In this document: in pieces, positions 1 to 7,196 of the stretch | Layout of the letters: each line of letters opens with the position of its first letter | Numbering within the stretch: the first letter of the stretch is position 1 | Source: Spirochaetales bacterium | Lineage (GTDB): Bacteria > Spirochaetota > Spirochaetia > SZUA-6 > DRHE01 | Direction of reading: 5' to 3' | NCBI GenBank assembly: GCA_016930895.1 | Contig: JAFGFV010000066.1 | Span: 1 to 11,144, forward strand | DNA: 11,144 nt | Translations under genes and position numbers: made by a program | The notes under the pieces: generated by a model | Database searches by the model: none | The model's input: only the letters and a program-made list of their open reading frames with translations | What the model was told of the DNA's origin: nothing

Positions 1-662
1 AACTGGCCGAAGTCGTCCGGGCCGGTCCAGGTGATGCAGTAGTCCATGGCGGCCGCGGAGGGCAGGGTGTTGAACAGGATCAGGGGAATCCCGGCCTGGT
101 TGATCTTGCGGGCCTGCTGGGGTGCGGTTTTAGCATCCAGCGGAATCAGCAGGATCATGTCGGGGCGCTCGTTGATGGCCTGGTCGATCATCTGGTTCTG
201 CACGGCCAGGTCCCAGTTCGGGGACAGAGCTTTGAGGGACATGTCGTAGGCATCGGCGACCTTCTGGGCGCCCAGGGTGCAGGCGGTGGTCCAGGGGTGG
301 TCGCCATGCACGATGAACACGACACGCTTGCCGATCGCTCCATCCTTCGGGGATTCGGGGATGTTCTGCTTGTTCGCGTTCCAGCCGGCGAACTCGATGT
401 CCCACCAGTGCAGGGGGTCATCCTCCGGGAGCGCGTCCGGATTGGCGGGCCTGGAAGGCACCACCCGCTGCTCTGACTGCAGGATGATCAGGGGCTGGCC
501 GTCTTCGGATTTCAGCCCCGAGGTGTCCACGGCGAGGGACCTCTCCAAGTTGCCGGCTGCAGCTGCCCCCGGGGCGGCTTCCTTCTGCCCTCCGGCGAAC
601 ACCGCGGCGGGCAGCGCCAACGCCAGGAGCAGGGCGAGGACGAGGGTCATCGTTCTCTTCAT
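1..662 (-). CDS. Sugar ABC transporter substrate-binding protein (3' part missing, cut by window edge)
   Basis: Periplasmic binding protein of a CUT2-type sugar importer, which would capture sugar outside the cytoplasmic membrane and deliver it to the two permeases encoded just upstream. About 220 residues are visible and there is no stop before the left edge. Residues 1-23 are a signal peptide (MKRT, a hydrophobic run, then AVFA) with a likely signal peptidase I cut before GGQKEA; there is no lipobox cysteine. The first strand of the Peripla_BP_4 fold appears only at about residue 112 (KRVVFIVHGDHPW), followed by the usual helix with GAQKVADAY and the strand with PDMILLIPLDA. So some 85 residues of extra mature sequence, rich in Pro and Asp and containing a WWD motif, precede the fold. 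The ATG at 662 is chosen because AAGGAGGA lies just upstream of it. It is the last visible gene of the operon. Family is secure; the ligand is unknown, though the mutarotase neighbour points to a deoxyhexose. Confidence 0.9.
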   Translation of the reverse strand, partial: MKRTMTLVLALLLALALPAAVFAGGQKEAAPGAAAAGNLERSLAVDTSGLKSEDGQPLIILQSEQRVVPSRPANPDALPEDDPLHWWDIEFAGWNANKQNIPESPKDGAIGKRVVFIVHGDHPWTTACTLGAQKVADAYDMSLKALSPNWDLAVQNQMIDQAINERPDMILLIPLDAKTAPQQARKINQAGIPLILFNTLPSAAAMDYCITWTGPDDFGQ

Positions 663-667
663 GTCGT

Positions 668-675
668 TCCTCCTT
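668..675 (-). promoter_or_regulatory. Near-consensus ribosome binding site of the binding-protein gene
   Basis: On the minus strand AAGGAGGA is followed by five bases and then the ATG at 662. It is clearly stronger than the sites of the other operon genes (for example AAGGGG for the mutarotase gene). This fits the usual need for more binding protein than membrane components. Confidence 0.8.
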
Positions 676-694
676 GATAGAGATTTTGTATCTT

Positions 695-713
695 CAGGTT
701 TGAACCAAACCTG
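695..713 (-). repeat. Perfect 8-bp inverted repeat in the permease to binding-protein gap
   Basis: The plus strand reads CAGGTTTG, AAC, CAAACCTG: two perfect 8-base arms with a 3-base loop. It sits in the 88-nt gap between the second permease gene and the binding-protein gene, about 20 nt before the ribosome binding site. Stem-loops in this position often protect or separate the binding-protein segment of sugar-transport mRNAs. It is also short and symmetric enough to be a DNA operator. No T-tract follows, so it does not look like an intrinsic terminator. I found no convincing promoter in the gap. Confidence 0.55.
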
Positions 714-750
714 GATTCCATGTGTAGCTCGAGCGCCCGCAGCATGGCGC

Positions 751-1815
751 TCACACCGCTGCCTTGTGCTTGGCGGTCTTGATTCTCGCCTTCAGCTCGT
801 CGACTTCCTTCAGGAGCTCCGGGCGCTGACCCACGGTCTTGTCGTGCTTGTAGCGGGTGTACGCCTCGTAGAGAACCACGCCTGCGAGGATGATGCCGGC
901 GATGAAGATCTTGACCTCGTTGCCGAGTCCGAAGAGGATGATCCCGTTGTACAGCACGTCCAGCATGAGGATGGCGAAGAAGCTCTTGAGCACTCCTCCC
1001 TTGCCGCCGGACATCGCCGTGCCGCCGATGATCACCGCCGAGATCACGTACATGAGGGAGGTGTTCCCGAGATTGAGGGTGGCCGCCGCCCCCTCCATGG
1101 CGAACAGCACCCCGCCCACAGCGGCGGTGAACCCCGAGATGACGAAGGCGACGATGGTGTACAGGTCGGTGTCCATGCCGGATAGCCAGGCGGTCTGGCG
1201 GTTTCCCCCGACCATGTAGAAGTTCCTGCCGACCCGGGTCAGGCGCAGGAACACGGTGAAGGCCGCCACCAGCACCAGGGTGATGACCACCCGGGGGGTG
1301 AGCAGCGGGATGATCGTGTGGGCAAGCCAGTCGGAGACCGCGAAGGCATCCGGGGAGGAGAGGCTGATGGAGTTGCCCCGGGTGATCGTGTAAATCGCCC
1401 CCTGGAGCACGGTCAGCATGCCCAGGGTTACGATGAACGAGCTGATCTTGGCCTTGGCCACCAGCAGGCCGTTGATCAGGCCGATTGCGCAGCCGGCCAG
1501 GATCGCGATCGGGACGCTTCCGCCGTAACCGATGTACTGCTTGAGCCCCAGGCCGACGACCCCGGCGAAGGTGATGATCGTGCCGATGGACAGGTCCAGC
1601 TGGCCGACGATCAGGATCAGGGTGAAGCCGATCGCCGCCGTCGCATTCATCGCCGTGGTGCGCATGATCGTGGTCAGGTTGAAGGCCGTCATGAATCGCG
1701 GCGCAAACAGCGCCATGACCAGGAACACCGCCCCGAACAGCAGGAAGATCCTGTTTCGGTCGATGAAGGTCAGGGTCTTCTCTCTGCCCCGTCGCTTCTT
1801 GCCGTCGTTATTCAT
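751..1815 (-). CDS. Sugar ABC transporter permease, RbsC type (second permease)
   Basis: Inner-membrane permease of the BPD_transp_2 / CUT2 family, which forms the transport channel together with the permease encoded just upstream. It has about 354 residues, with an N-terminal basic stretch (KKRRGRE) followed by roughly eight to ten hydrophobic segments. Family hallmarks are visible: the GQLDLSIG segment early on (canonical GGxDLSVG), NGLLVAKAKISSFIVTLGML in the middle, and the late GGTAMSGGKGG loop that contacts the ATPase. A charged tail of about 40 residues, rich in Lys and Glu and probably helical, follows the last membrane segment and is longer than usual for RbsC proteins. I chose the ATG at 1815 because GGGG lies 7 nt before it. 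A GTG at 1821 is in frame but has no room for a ribosome site. The start overlaps the preceding gene's stop (ATGAATAA), which indicates translational coupling. Confidence 0.92.
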   Translation of the reverse strand: MNNDGKKRRGREKTLTFIDRNRIFLLFGAVFLVMALFAPRFMTAFNLTTIMRTTAMNATAAIGFTLILIVGQLDLSIGTIITFAGVVGLGLKQYIGYGGSVPIAILAGCAIGLINGLLVAKAKISSFIVTLGMLTVLQGAIYTITRGNSISLSSPDAFAVSDWLAHTIIPLLTPRVVITLVLVAAFTVFLRLTRVGRNFYMVGGNRQTAWLSGMDTDLYTIVAFVISGFTAAVGGVLFAMEGAAATLNLGNTSLMYVISAVIIGGTAMSGGKGGVLKSFFAILMLDVLYNGIILFGLGNEVKIFIAGIILAGVVLYEAYTRYKHDKTVGQRPELLKEVDELKARIKTAKHKAAV

Positions 1816-2842
1816 AGTCACGCCCCATTTTTCGCAAGGATCGTGCGTTGATAAAGACCACGACGATGAAAATCGCTCCCCGGATCATGTCCTGGGAGAA
1901 GGTCCCGACCCCCAAGAGGGTCAGGATGTTGTTGAGAATGCCGATGACCAGCACCCCTCCCAGGACCCCGATGATCGAGCCGCGCCCGCCCGCCAGGGTC
2001 ACCCCGCCGATCACCACCGCCGTGACTGCCCTGAAATCGTAGCCCTCGCCGTTGTACCAGGCCCCCACCCGGTTGAGGGAGGTCACCGTCAATCCCCCGA
2101 CCGCCGCGGTCAGCGCGCAGATTATGAAGGCGATCCCGATCATCAGCTCGACGTTGATTCCTGAGAACCGCGCCGGTGTCCTGGCGGCCCCGGTCATCTT
2201 GAGCTGCACCCCGAACTTGGTTTTCCGCAGGACGAACTGAAACACGATGACCAGGATGATCATCATGACCACCGGGAGGGCGATCCTACCGAAGAACCGG
2301 AGGCGGAAGATGGCGTCGAACATCTGGCTGGCCCGGACGGTGCTGGCGGTCATGTCCGGGTAGATCTGCTTGTTGACCCAGACCAGGCGGATCACTCCCA
2401 TGGACATGTAGTTGACCGCCAGGGTCCAGATGATGGGATTTGCCCGAAACTTCCCGATGGCCACGGCGTTGATCAGCCCCACCACCGCTCCGACCAGGAG
2501 AGCCGCCATTACGGCGGCGAAGAAACCGTACTTGAGCATTTCCACTGCCACGTACCCGGTCATGGCCATGGTGGTCGGCACCGAGAGGTCGGCGTAGTGC
2601 CCGGAGTAGGTGACGAAGGCCATGCCGACCGCCACGATTCCGAGCATGGAAACGGCGTCGATGATGTTGAGCATGTTCTGGGCGGTTGCGAAGTTGTTGA
2701 TCGCGCCGGTGAGCTGCAGCCCGATGCCCAGCACCAGAAGGACCCCGGCGATCAGGTACACGCCGACGGTGACGAACACGCGGTTCACGACGCTCTCGCC
2801 CAGGGCGCGGGAATCCACGGCTGCCGTCTTGGTTGGTTCCAT
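1808..2842 (-). CDS. Sugar ABC transporter permease, RbsC type (first permease)
   Basis: Inner-membrane permease of the BPD_transp_2 / CUT2 family (344 residues), expected to pair with the next gene's product as a heterodimer. The protein has a short polar N-terminus and then about nine or ten hydrophobic segments. Recognisable family features are the early SGHYADLSVP segment (a variant of the usual GGIDLSVG), the mid-protein FRANPIIWTLAVNYM stretch, and the late GGVTLAGGRGS loop followed by GVLGGVLVIGILNNI. The ATG at 2842 lies three bases after the ATPase gene's TAG stop, with GGGAG about 10 nt upstream inside the end of the ATPase gene. The stop overlaps the start of the second permease gene. 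Two different permeases rather than a homodimer resembles the rhamnose (RhaP/RhaQ) and autoinducer-2 type importers more than the ribose type. Confidence 0.92.
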   Translation of the reverse strand: MEPTKTAAVDSRALGESVVNRVFVTVGVYLIAGVLLVLGIGLQLTGAINNFATAQNMLNIIDAVSMLGIVAVGMAFVTYSGHYADLSVPTTMAMTGYVAVEMLKYGFFAAVMAALLVGAVVGLINAVAIGKFRANPIIWTLAVNYMSMGVIRLVWVNKQIYPDMTASTVRASQMFDAIFRLRFFGRIALPVVMMIILVIVFQFVLRKTKFGVQLKMTGAARTPARFSGINVELMIGIAFIICALTAAVGGLTVTSLNRVGAWYNGEGYDFRAVTAVVIGGVTLAGGRGSIIGVLGGVLVIGILNNILTLLGVGTFSQDMIRGAIFIVVVFINARSLRKMGRDYE

Positions 2843-2845
2843 CTT

Positions 2846-4354
2846 CTACACTCCCTCGCCGTTGGCCGCCAACAGAACGAGCTCCTCGCTGCTCTCTTCC
2901 TTCTGCATCTCACGGATCAGCCGTCCCTGGCGCATGATCAGGATACGGTTGGAGAGAGCGACCAGCTCCGGGAGGTCGGAGGAAATCAGCAGGAGCGTGT
3001 GCCCCTCCTGGGCCAGGCGCTCGATGGACTTATGGATGATCGACTTGGCGCCGATGTCGACGCCTCTGGTGGGCTCGTCGAGCACCAGGACCCGCGGCTC
3101 GGTGGCCATCCACTTGGCCAGCAGCACCTTCTGCTGGTTACCGCCGGAGAGATTGTTCATCATCCGCTCCGGGTCCGGCGGGTAGATCGAAAGCTCTGCG
3201 ATCAGCTCCTGCAGCCTGGGCTCGCCCAGGCTCTGGTTGTAGACCCCGACCCGGGTGTGCCGGGGCACCAGGCTGACCAGCACGTTTTCCCGCAAGCTCA
3301 GGCGCAGGGCGAGACCTTCGCTCTTGCGGTTCTCCGTGAGATAGGCGATGCCCCGGGCCATGGCCGCGCTCATGCTGCTGATCCTGAGGCGCTTTCCGTG
3401 CAGGAAGACCGCTCCGCAGTCGACGTCGTCCAGGCCGACCAGGGCGCGGCCGAGCTCGCTCCGCCCCGCTCCCGAGAGTCCGCCGATGCCCAGGACCTCC
3501 CCCTCGTAGGCGCTGAAGGATATCTCGTGGAAGAATCCGAAGCGGGTGAGGTTCTCCACGATCAGGGTCTCGGTCTTGGTCGCGTGGCTCTCGTGGCGGT
3601 AGAACTCGGCTATGGACTTGCCCACCATCATCTGGACCACTTCCTGCCTGCTGACCTCGGCGACGGCCTTGGTGGCGATCTTTTTTCCGTCCCGAAGGAC
3701 CGTGACTCTGTCGGCGATGCGGAACACTTCCGGCAGGTGGTGGGAGATGTACACGATGGCAAGACCCTCCTTCTTGAGCCGCTCGATGATCTGAAAGAGC
3801 AGCTCCACCTCTTCCCGGGAGAGCGCCGAGGTCGGTTCGTCCATGACCAGGATGCACGGCTCGTTCCACAGGGCCTTGGCGATCTCCACGAGCTGGGCTT
3901 CGTGCTGGCTGATCTCCTCGATCGCCATGTCGGGGTCCAGGTGCCCCAGGCCCACCCGCTCCAGGGCATTCTTGGTGTCTTCGACGATTCTCCGCTTGTC
4001 GGTCAAGCCGAGCCTGGTGACCGGGAGCCGTCCCACCAGGACGTTCTCCGCGATGCTGATCGGCGAAGCGAGGCTGAGCTCCTGGTAGATCATCTGGATG
4101 CCGTTCGCCTTGGCGATCGCCGGGGAGTGGAGGTTGACCTTGTTGTCCCCGATCCAGATCTCCCCTTCGTAGTCGTCGTAGGAGCCCGCCAGCATCTTCA
4201 TCAGGGTGGACTTGCCCGCGCCGTTCTCCCCGACCAGGGCGTGGACCTCTCCGGCGAACACGTCGAAGTCGACCTGGTTCACCGCGACCGTTCCCGGGAA
4301 CTGCTTGGTCACCTTCTTCATCTGCAACGCCACGACTCGCTGTTGGTCGCTCAC
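2846..4354 (-). CDS. CUT2 sugar ABC transporter ATP-binding protein (two ATPase domains)
   Basis: Cytoplasmic ATPase that powers the importer; 502 residues, the normal length for the RbsA/MglA/XylG family. Domain 1 shows Walker A GENGAGKST (42-50), the Q-loop around Q91, a degenerate signature SQHEAQ (149-154), Walker B ILVMDEPTSA (168-177) and the H-loop His at 205. Domain 2 has a degenerate P-loop GLSGAGRSE without the Lys (292-300), an intact signature LSGGNQQ (402-408), Walker B VLVLDEPTRG (422-431) and SSD where the H-loop His would be. Such asymmetry is normal in this family, so nothing suggests a defect. The start is a GTG whose bases overlap the preceding gene's TGA stop (GTGA), a 4-nt overlap typical of coupled translation. 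Substrate cannot be read from the ATPase; the rhamnose-type setting suggests a RhaT-like role, but I assign no symbol. Confidence 0.95.
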   Translation of the reverse strand: MSDQQRVVALQMKKVTKQFPGTVAVNQVDFDVFAGEVHALVGENGAGKSTLMKMLAGSYDDYEGEIWIGDNKVNLHSPAIAKANGIQMIYQELSLASPISIAENVLVGRLPVTRLGLTDKRRIVEDTKNALERVGLGHLDPDMAIEEISQHEAQLVEIAKALWNEPCILVMDEPTSALSREEVELLFQIIERLKKEGLAIVYISHHLPEVFRIADRVTVLRDGKKIATKAVAEVSRQEVVQMMVGKSIAEFYRHESHATKTETLIVENLTRFGFFHEISFSAYEGEVLGIGGLSGAGRSELGRALVGLDDVDCGAVFLHGKRLRISSMSAAMARGIAYLTENRKSEGLALRLSLRENVLVSLVPRHTRVGVYNQSLGEPRLQELIAELSIYPPDPERMMNNLSGGNQQKVLLAKWMATEPRVLVLDEPTRGVDIGAKSIIHKSIERLAQEGHTLLLISSDLPELVALSNRILIMRQGRLIREMQKEESSEELVLLAANGEGV

Positions 4355-5634
4355 TGGTTTCGTTCCTTCGTATGGCTCGTATGGATTGTCGGTGTCTGCG
4401 CGTTGAATGCGGCGATCTCGTCGAACATGGCCACGACGTTCTCCGGCGGAACGTCGGGCATGATGTTGTGCACCGTGTTGAAGACGAACCCCCCTCCGGG
4501 GGAGAAGATCTCCAGGCGCTCCCGCACGTGGCGGCGCACCTGCTCCGGGGTACCGTTGTTCAAGGCCCTGCGCGTATCGGCTCCTCCTCCCCAGAAGCAG
4601 ATGTCCCGTCCGAACTCGCTCTTCAGAATGGCCGGGTCCATCTCGGCGGCGCTGGTCTGCACCGGATTCAGGACGTCATACCCCGCCTCGATCAGATCCG
4701 GAATCAGCTGGTAGATCGATCCGCACGAGTGCAGGTAGGTCTTCATGGCGCTGTTCTCATGGACGTAATCGCACAGCCGGGCATGGCGGGGCTTGAACAG
4801 CTTGCGATACACCTCCGGTGCCATGAACGGCCCGGAGTCCATTCCCAGATCGTCCCCGAAGCGCAGGATGTCGGCCACGTCTCCCACGGCGGCACAGACC
4901 TTCTCGAGGGTCCCGAGATGAATCTCCATCAGGGCGTCGAGAAGGCGCTCGACGTTCCTGCTGTCAGTGTAGAGGTCCATCAGGAAGTTGTCCATCCGGC
5001 GGAGGAAGGTGCCCCATTCGAAGAGGTTGCAGCCCGCCACGACCACCAGGGCGTAGTCGGTCTCTTCCCGGAGCTGCAGTGCCCGCCGGCGCAGCTCCTC
5101 CCAGAAGCCCGCCTCGCCCGCGTGGTCCCAGGGGCTGTGCACCATGGCGGCCCAGAGCACTTTGCCCATGGCGGCTGGCAGATCCCCGAAGCTGTCCGGA
5201 TACCCGTCCACGTAGGGGAAGCACGCCTGGTCGAAGAAGGTCGCCCCCTGCGGCTTGGTGGCGATGTGGGTGCCGTCGGGGTGATAGGCCTTGAGAGCTC
5301 CGGATTCGGGCCGGGGCCGGAACCAAGCCGGATACTGGGCGGGACTGCCGTCGGAAAGGGCGATGTCGTACCAGTCGGAGTCCCTCGTGTTGAAGCTCCT
5401 GCCGATGTCCACCGCGTCGACCCCGAGGCGCTCGAGAACTGCCTCTTCCGGCTGGGCGAGCTCCTGCACCACGTCGTAAACTCGTGTTTGGCTGTCCTGG
5501 ATTCCCAGGTGCCGGGCCAGGCGGCCGTAGGCGATCGCGGAGATTCCCGAGCTGGGCGTGGCCCCCAGGTCCACGGGCACCTTGTCGGGTTCTCTGTGCT
5601 CGACGGCGGCCAGTACCCGCTCCCGCGAGGTCAT
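4351..5634 (-). CDS. Uroporphyrinogen decarboxylase-fold protein B (MtaA/CmuA-like, function unknown)
   Basis: A 427-residue TIM-barrel protein of the URO-D / cobalamin-linked methyltransferase superfamily, predicted cytoplasmic. It opens with TSRERVLAAVEHREPDKVPVDLGATPSSG, where true HemE would have its RQAGRY substrate motif, so it is very unlikely to make haem. Other marks are RVYDVVQEL (51-59), FGDDLGMDSGP (259-269), YLHSCGS (300-306) and FNTVHNIMPDVPPENV (385-400). H302 and C304 match the His-x-Cys half of the zinc site known in MtaA. The third ligand, a Cys in MtaA, appears to be replaced near H389. Family members transfer methyl groups between corrinoid and thiol; the substrate here is unknown. 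It follows protein A by 20 nt and overlaps the ATPase start by 4 nt. The ATG at 5634 was chosen because the fold begins there and AGGAAGAG lies upstream. The same frame stays open far upstream inside gene A, but only by chance. Confidence 0.88.
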   Translation of the reverse strand: MTSRERVLAAVEHREPDKVPVDLGATPSSGISAIAYGRLARHLGIQDSQTRVYDVVQELAQPEEAVLERLGVDAVDIGRSFNTRDSDWYDIALSDGSPAQYPAWFRPRPESGALKAYHPDGTHIATKPQGATFFDQACFPYVDGYPDSFGDLPAAMGKVLWAAMVHSPWDHAGEAGFWEELRRRALQLREETDYALVVVAGCNLFEWGTFLRRMDNFLMDLYTDSRNVERLLDALMEIHLGTLEKVCAAVGDVADILRFGDDLGMDSGPFMAPEVYRKLFKPRHARLCDYVHENSAMKTYLHSCGSIYQLIPDLIEAGYDVLNPVQTSAAEMDPAILKSEFGRDICFWGGGADTRRALNNGTPEQVRRHVRERLEIFSPGGGFVFNTVHNIMPDVPPENVVAMFDEIAAFNAQTPTIHTSHTKERNQ

Positions 5635-5654
5635 GCTCGGCTTCTCTTCCTGCC

Positions 5655-6860
5655 TCAACGCACGTCCGGATCGTCGAACTCGCCGAGATCGAGGGGGTAC
5701 ACCCCCTTCTCCCGCACGAGATTGACGACGTACTCGTATCGTTCTGCCGTGACGTTTCCCGGCACGCTGTGGTCCGACTGGAAGATGAAGCCTCCGCCCT
5801 TGGCGGCGTTCAGCTTGGTCAAGGCCTGTTCCCGCAGCTTGCCGAAATCGTCGTTGGCCCAGGCAAGGGCGTCGAAATTTCCGCAGAACCCCAGCCTGTG
5901 GCCGAACCGCTTGCGCAGGTCCACCACGTGCAGACCCGACTTGGCCTCCAGGGGGTTGTACGAATCCACGCCGATTTCGATGTAGTCCTCGAAGATCTCG
6001 CTCACGTTGCCGCACCCGTGGTAGATGACGGGGATCCCGGCGTCGTGGCAAATGTCGGTCTGGGCCTTGACGATCGGCTTGAACCACCTGCGCCAGTACT
6101 TCGGGGAAAAGAGCATGCCGTTGACGTACGCCACGTCTCCCCACAGAACCATGCCGTCGAGCAATCCATCGGCAGCTTTGATCTGGGCCTTCGTGATCTC
6201 GATCACGAACTCCCCGACACGCTCGATGAAGTGGCCCAACTCCTCCGGATACAGGCCGATCCAGAGCATGACGTTTTCGCTGCCGACGATGCGCCACAGC
6301 TGCTCGTGGCCTTCGCAGATGCTCCCGTATACTGGAAAGTCGGGATACAGCGACTTCACCGTATCGATCCAGGGAGGCAGGTCACGGACGAACCCGTCGC
6401 CCACGCCGGCGATCTGGTTGTCCCCGCCCTTGAAATAGCGGCGCTCGTCCCAGGGGTCGTCGAACTCGAAGGTCTTCATCTTCTCGGGGGTATCCGTCTC
6501 GAAGCGGAGAAAGGCGGGCATCGGATCTTCGAACTTCTTTCTGATGACGGCCTCATAACCCGTGCGGACGGTTACCTCCACATCGTCTTCTTTCAGGATT
6601 TCGAAGTCCTTGATGTGGGGGTCCATGTTGGGGACCGTCACGATCCAATCCAGGTCGTAGTAGGCATACGGATCGGCATCCCCGCTGAGCCCCAGCTCCT
6701 CTTTCCAGCGGCTCAGGAAGCTCCCCCAGAAGAAGTCGCTGACCGGCACCCGGTCCGCCTCCCGATGATGAAGGGTCTTGTTCATACGTTCGAGTTTCTC
6801 GAGACAGCCGGCGGTGCGCGTCGCGGCTTTCGGGGCCTTGTGCCTGGCTTCGTCAAACAC
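5655..6860 (-). CDS. Uroporphyrinogen decarboxylase-fold protein A (MtaA/CmuA-like, function unknown)
   Basis: A 401-residue soluble protein of the same superfamily as its downstream neighbour but from a clearly different branch; by eye the two share only the core motifs. Visible landmarks are HHREADRVPVSDFFWG (31-46), WGDVAYVNGMLFSP (240-253), IYHGCGN (279-285), YNPLEAKSGLHVVDLRKRFG (301-320), GFCGNFD (324-330) and FQSDHSVPGNV (360-370). H281 and C283 form the His-x-Cys zinc pair. The region where MtaA has its third Cys reads SDHSVP, with H364 a possible substitute. It lacks the HemE RQAGRY motif. The start is taken as the GTG at 6860, because AAAGGAC lies about six bases upstream and the residues from about 20 on are needed for the first helix; an ATG at residue 26 would cut into that helix. 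It begins 12 nt after the mutarotase stop, so the two are surely co-transcribed. Confidence 0.88.
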   Translation of the reverse strand: MFDEARHKAPKAATRTAGCLEKLERMNKTLHHREADRVPVSDFFWGSFLSRWKEELGLSGDADPYAYYDLDWIVTVPNMDPHIKDFEILKEDDVEVTVRTGYEAVIRKKFEDPMPAFLRFETDTPEKMKTFEFDDPWDERRYFKGGDNQIAGVGDGFVRDLPPWIDTVKSLYPDFPVYGSICEGHEQLWRIVGSENVMLWIGLYPEELGHFIERVGEFVIEITKAQIKAADGLLDGMVLWGDVAYVNGMLFSPKYWRRWFKPIVKAQTDICHDAGIPVIYHGCGNVSEIFEDYIEIGVDSYNPLEAKSGLHVVDLRKRFGHRLGFCGNFDALAWANDDFGKLREQALTKLNAAKGGGFIFQSDHSVPGNVTAERYEYVVNLVREKGVYPLDLGEFDDPDVR

Positions 6861-6872
6861 GCTGCTGTCCTT

Positions 6873-7196
6873 TCAATCGAGGTGAAACACTTCCCGCATC
6901 TCGGCCCACCACTCGCCTTCCGCGCGGGTCGGCCAGGGCTCCTGCATGGGCATCATGATGTCCCACCACTCCCGGGTCTTCGGATCCGCGGCCATCCGGG
7001 CCATGTCCGCGTCGAAATCCTCGCCGACATACTCGAAGAAGGCGAAGAGCATCCCGTCCTTGTGAAAGATCGAGTAGTTGCGGATGTTGCACTCCGTGAT
7101 CTTGGCCGCGATCTCAGGCCAGAGGGCGGCGTGATACTTCGCGTACTCCGCGAGTTTCCCGCTCTTGATTCCGATGAGCTGCCCGTGGCGTTTCAT
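6873..7196 (-). CDS. rhaM: L-rhamnose mutarotase family protein (RhaM)
   Basis: Small cytoplasmic enzyme of the RhaM/YiiL family (107 residues, normal length 104-110). It interconverts the alpha and beta anomers of L-rhamnose or a closely related deoxyhexose so that the right anomer reaches the next enzyme. By eye the sequence lines up with E. coli RhaM throughout: Y18 and H22 in AEYAKYHAALWPEI match the catalytic Tyr/His pair, NYSIF (40-44) matches NYAIY, the W77-W78 pair in REWWDIM matches the active-site tryptophans, and the C-terminal MREVFHLD matches LQEVFYLP. It is the first gene of the operon, with AAGGGG 7 nt before its ATG. A mutarotase in front of a sugar importer is a direct clue to the transported sugar class. 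RhaM-family members outside the rhamnose pathway do exist, so the exact sugar remains open. Confidence 0.9.
   Translation of the reverse strand: MKRHGQLIGIKSGKLAEYAKYHAALWPEIAAKITECNIRNYSIFHKDGMLFAFFEYVGEDFDADMARMAADPKTREWWDIMMPMQEPWPTRAEGEWWAEMREVFHLD

Noticed and set aside
663..750. A separate promoter for the binding-protein gene
   Set aside because: A TACAAAAT -10-like stretch is present, but no -35 box lies at 15 to 19 nt spacing. An internal promoter is not supported by sequence.
1816..1821. GTG start two codons upstream for the second permease
   Set aside because: The GGGG Shine-Dalgarno sequence directly abuts that GTG but is ideally spaced for the ATG at 1815.
2597..4714. Open frame of 705 codons on the plus strand opposite the ATPase and protein B genes
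   Set aside because: Its product is low-complexity and rich in His, Asp, Gly and Leu, as expected from reading GC-rich codons antisense. It has no recognisable motif, while the minus strand encodes an unmistakable two-domain ABC ATPase.
4351..6297. A 648-codon frame that would fuse protein B to an N-terminal extension
   Set aside because: The first 220 codons lie within gene A in another frame and give an Arg/Gly-rich nonsense sequence. Protein B starts cleanly at 5634 with the family's normal N-terminus.
4351..6860. Annotation of either UroD-fold gene as hemE
   Set aside because: Neither has the RQAGRY substrate motif near the N-terminus. Both have the His-x-Cys metal motif and sit in a sugar operon rather than with haem genes.
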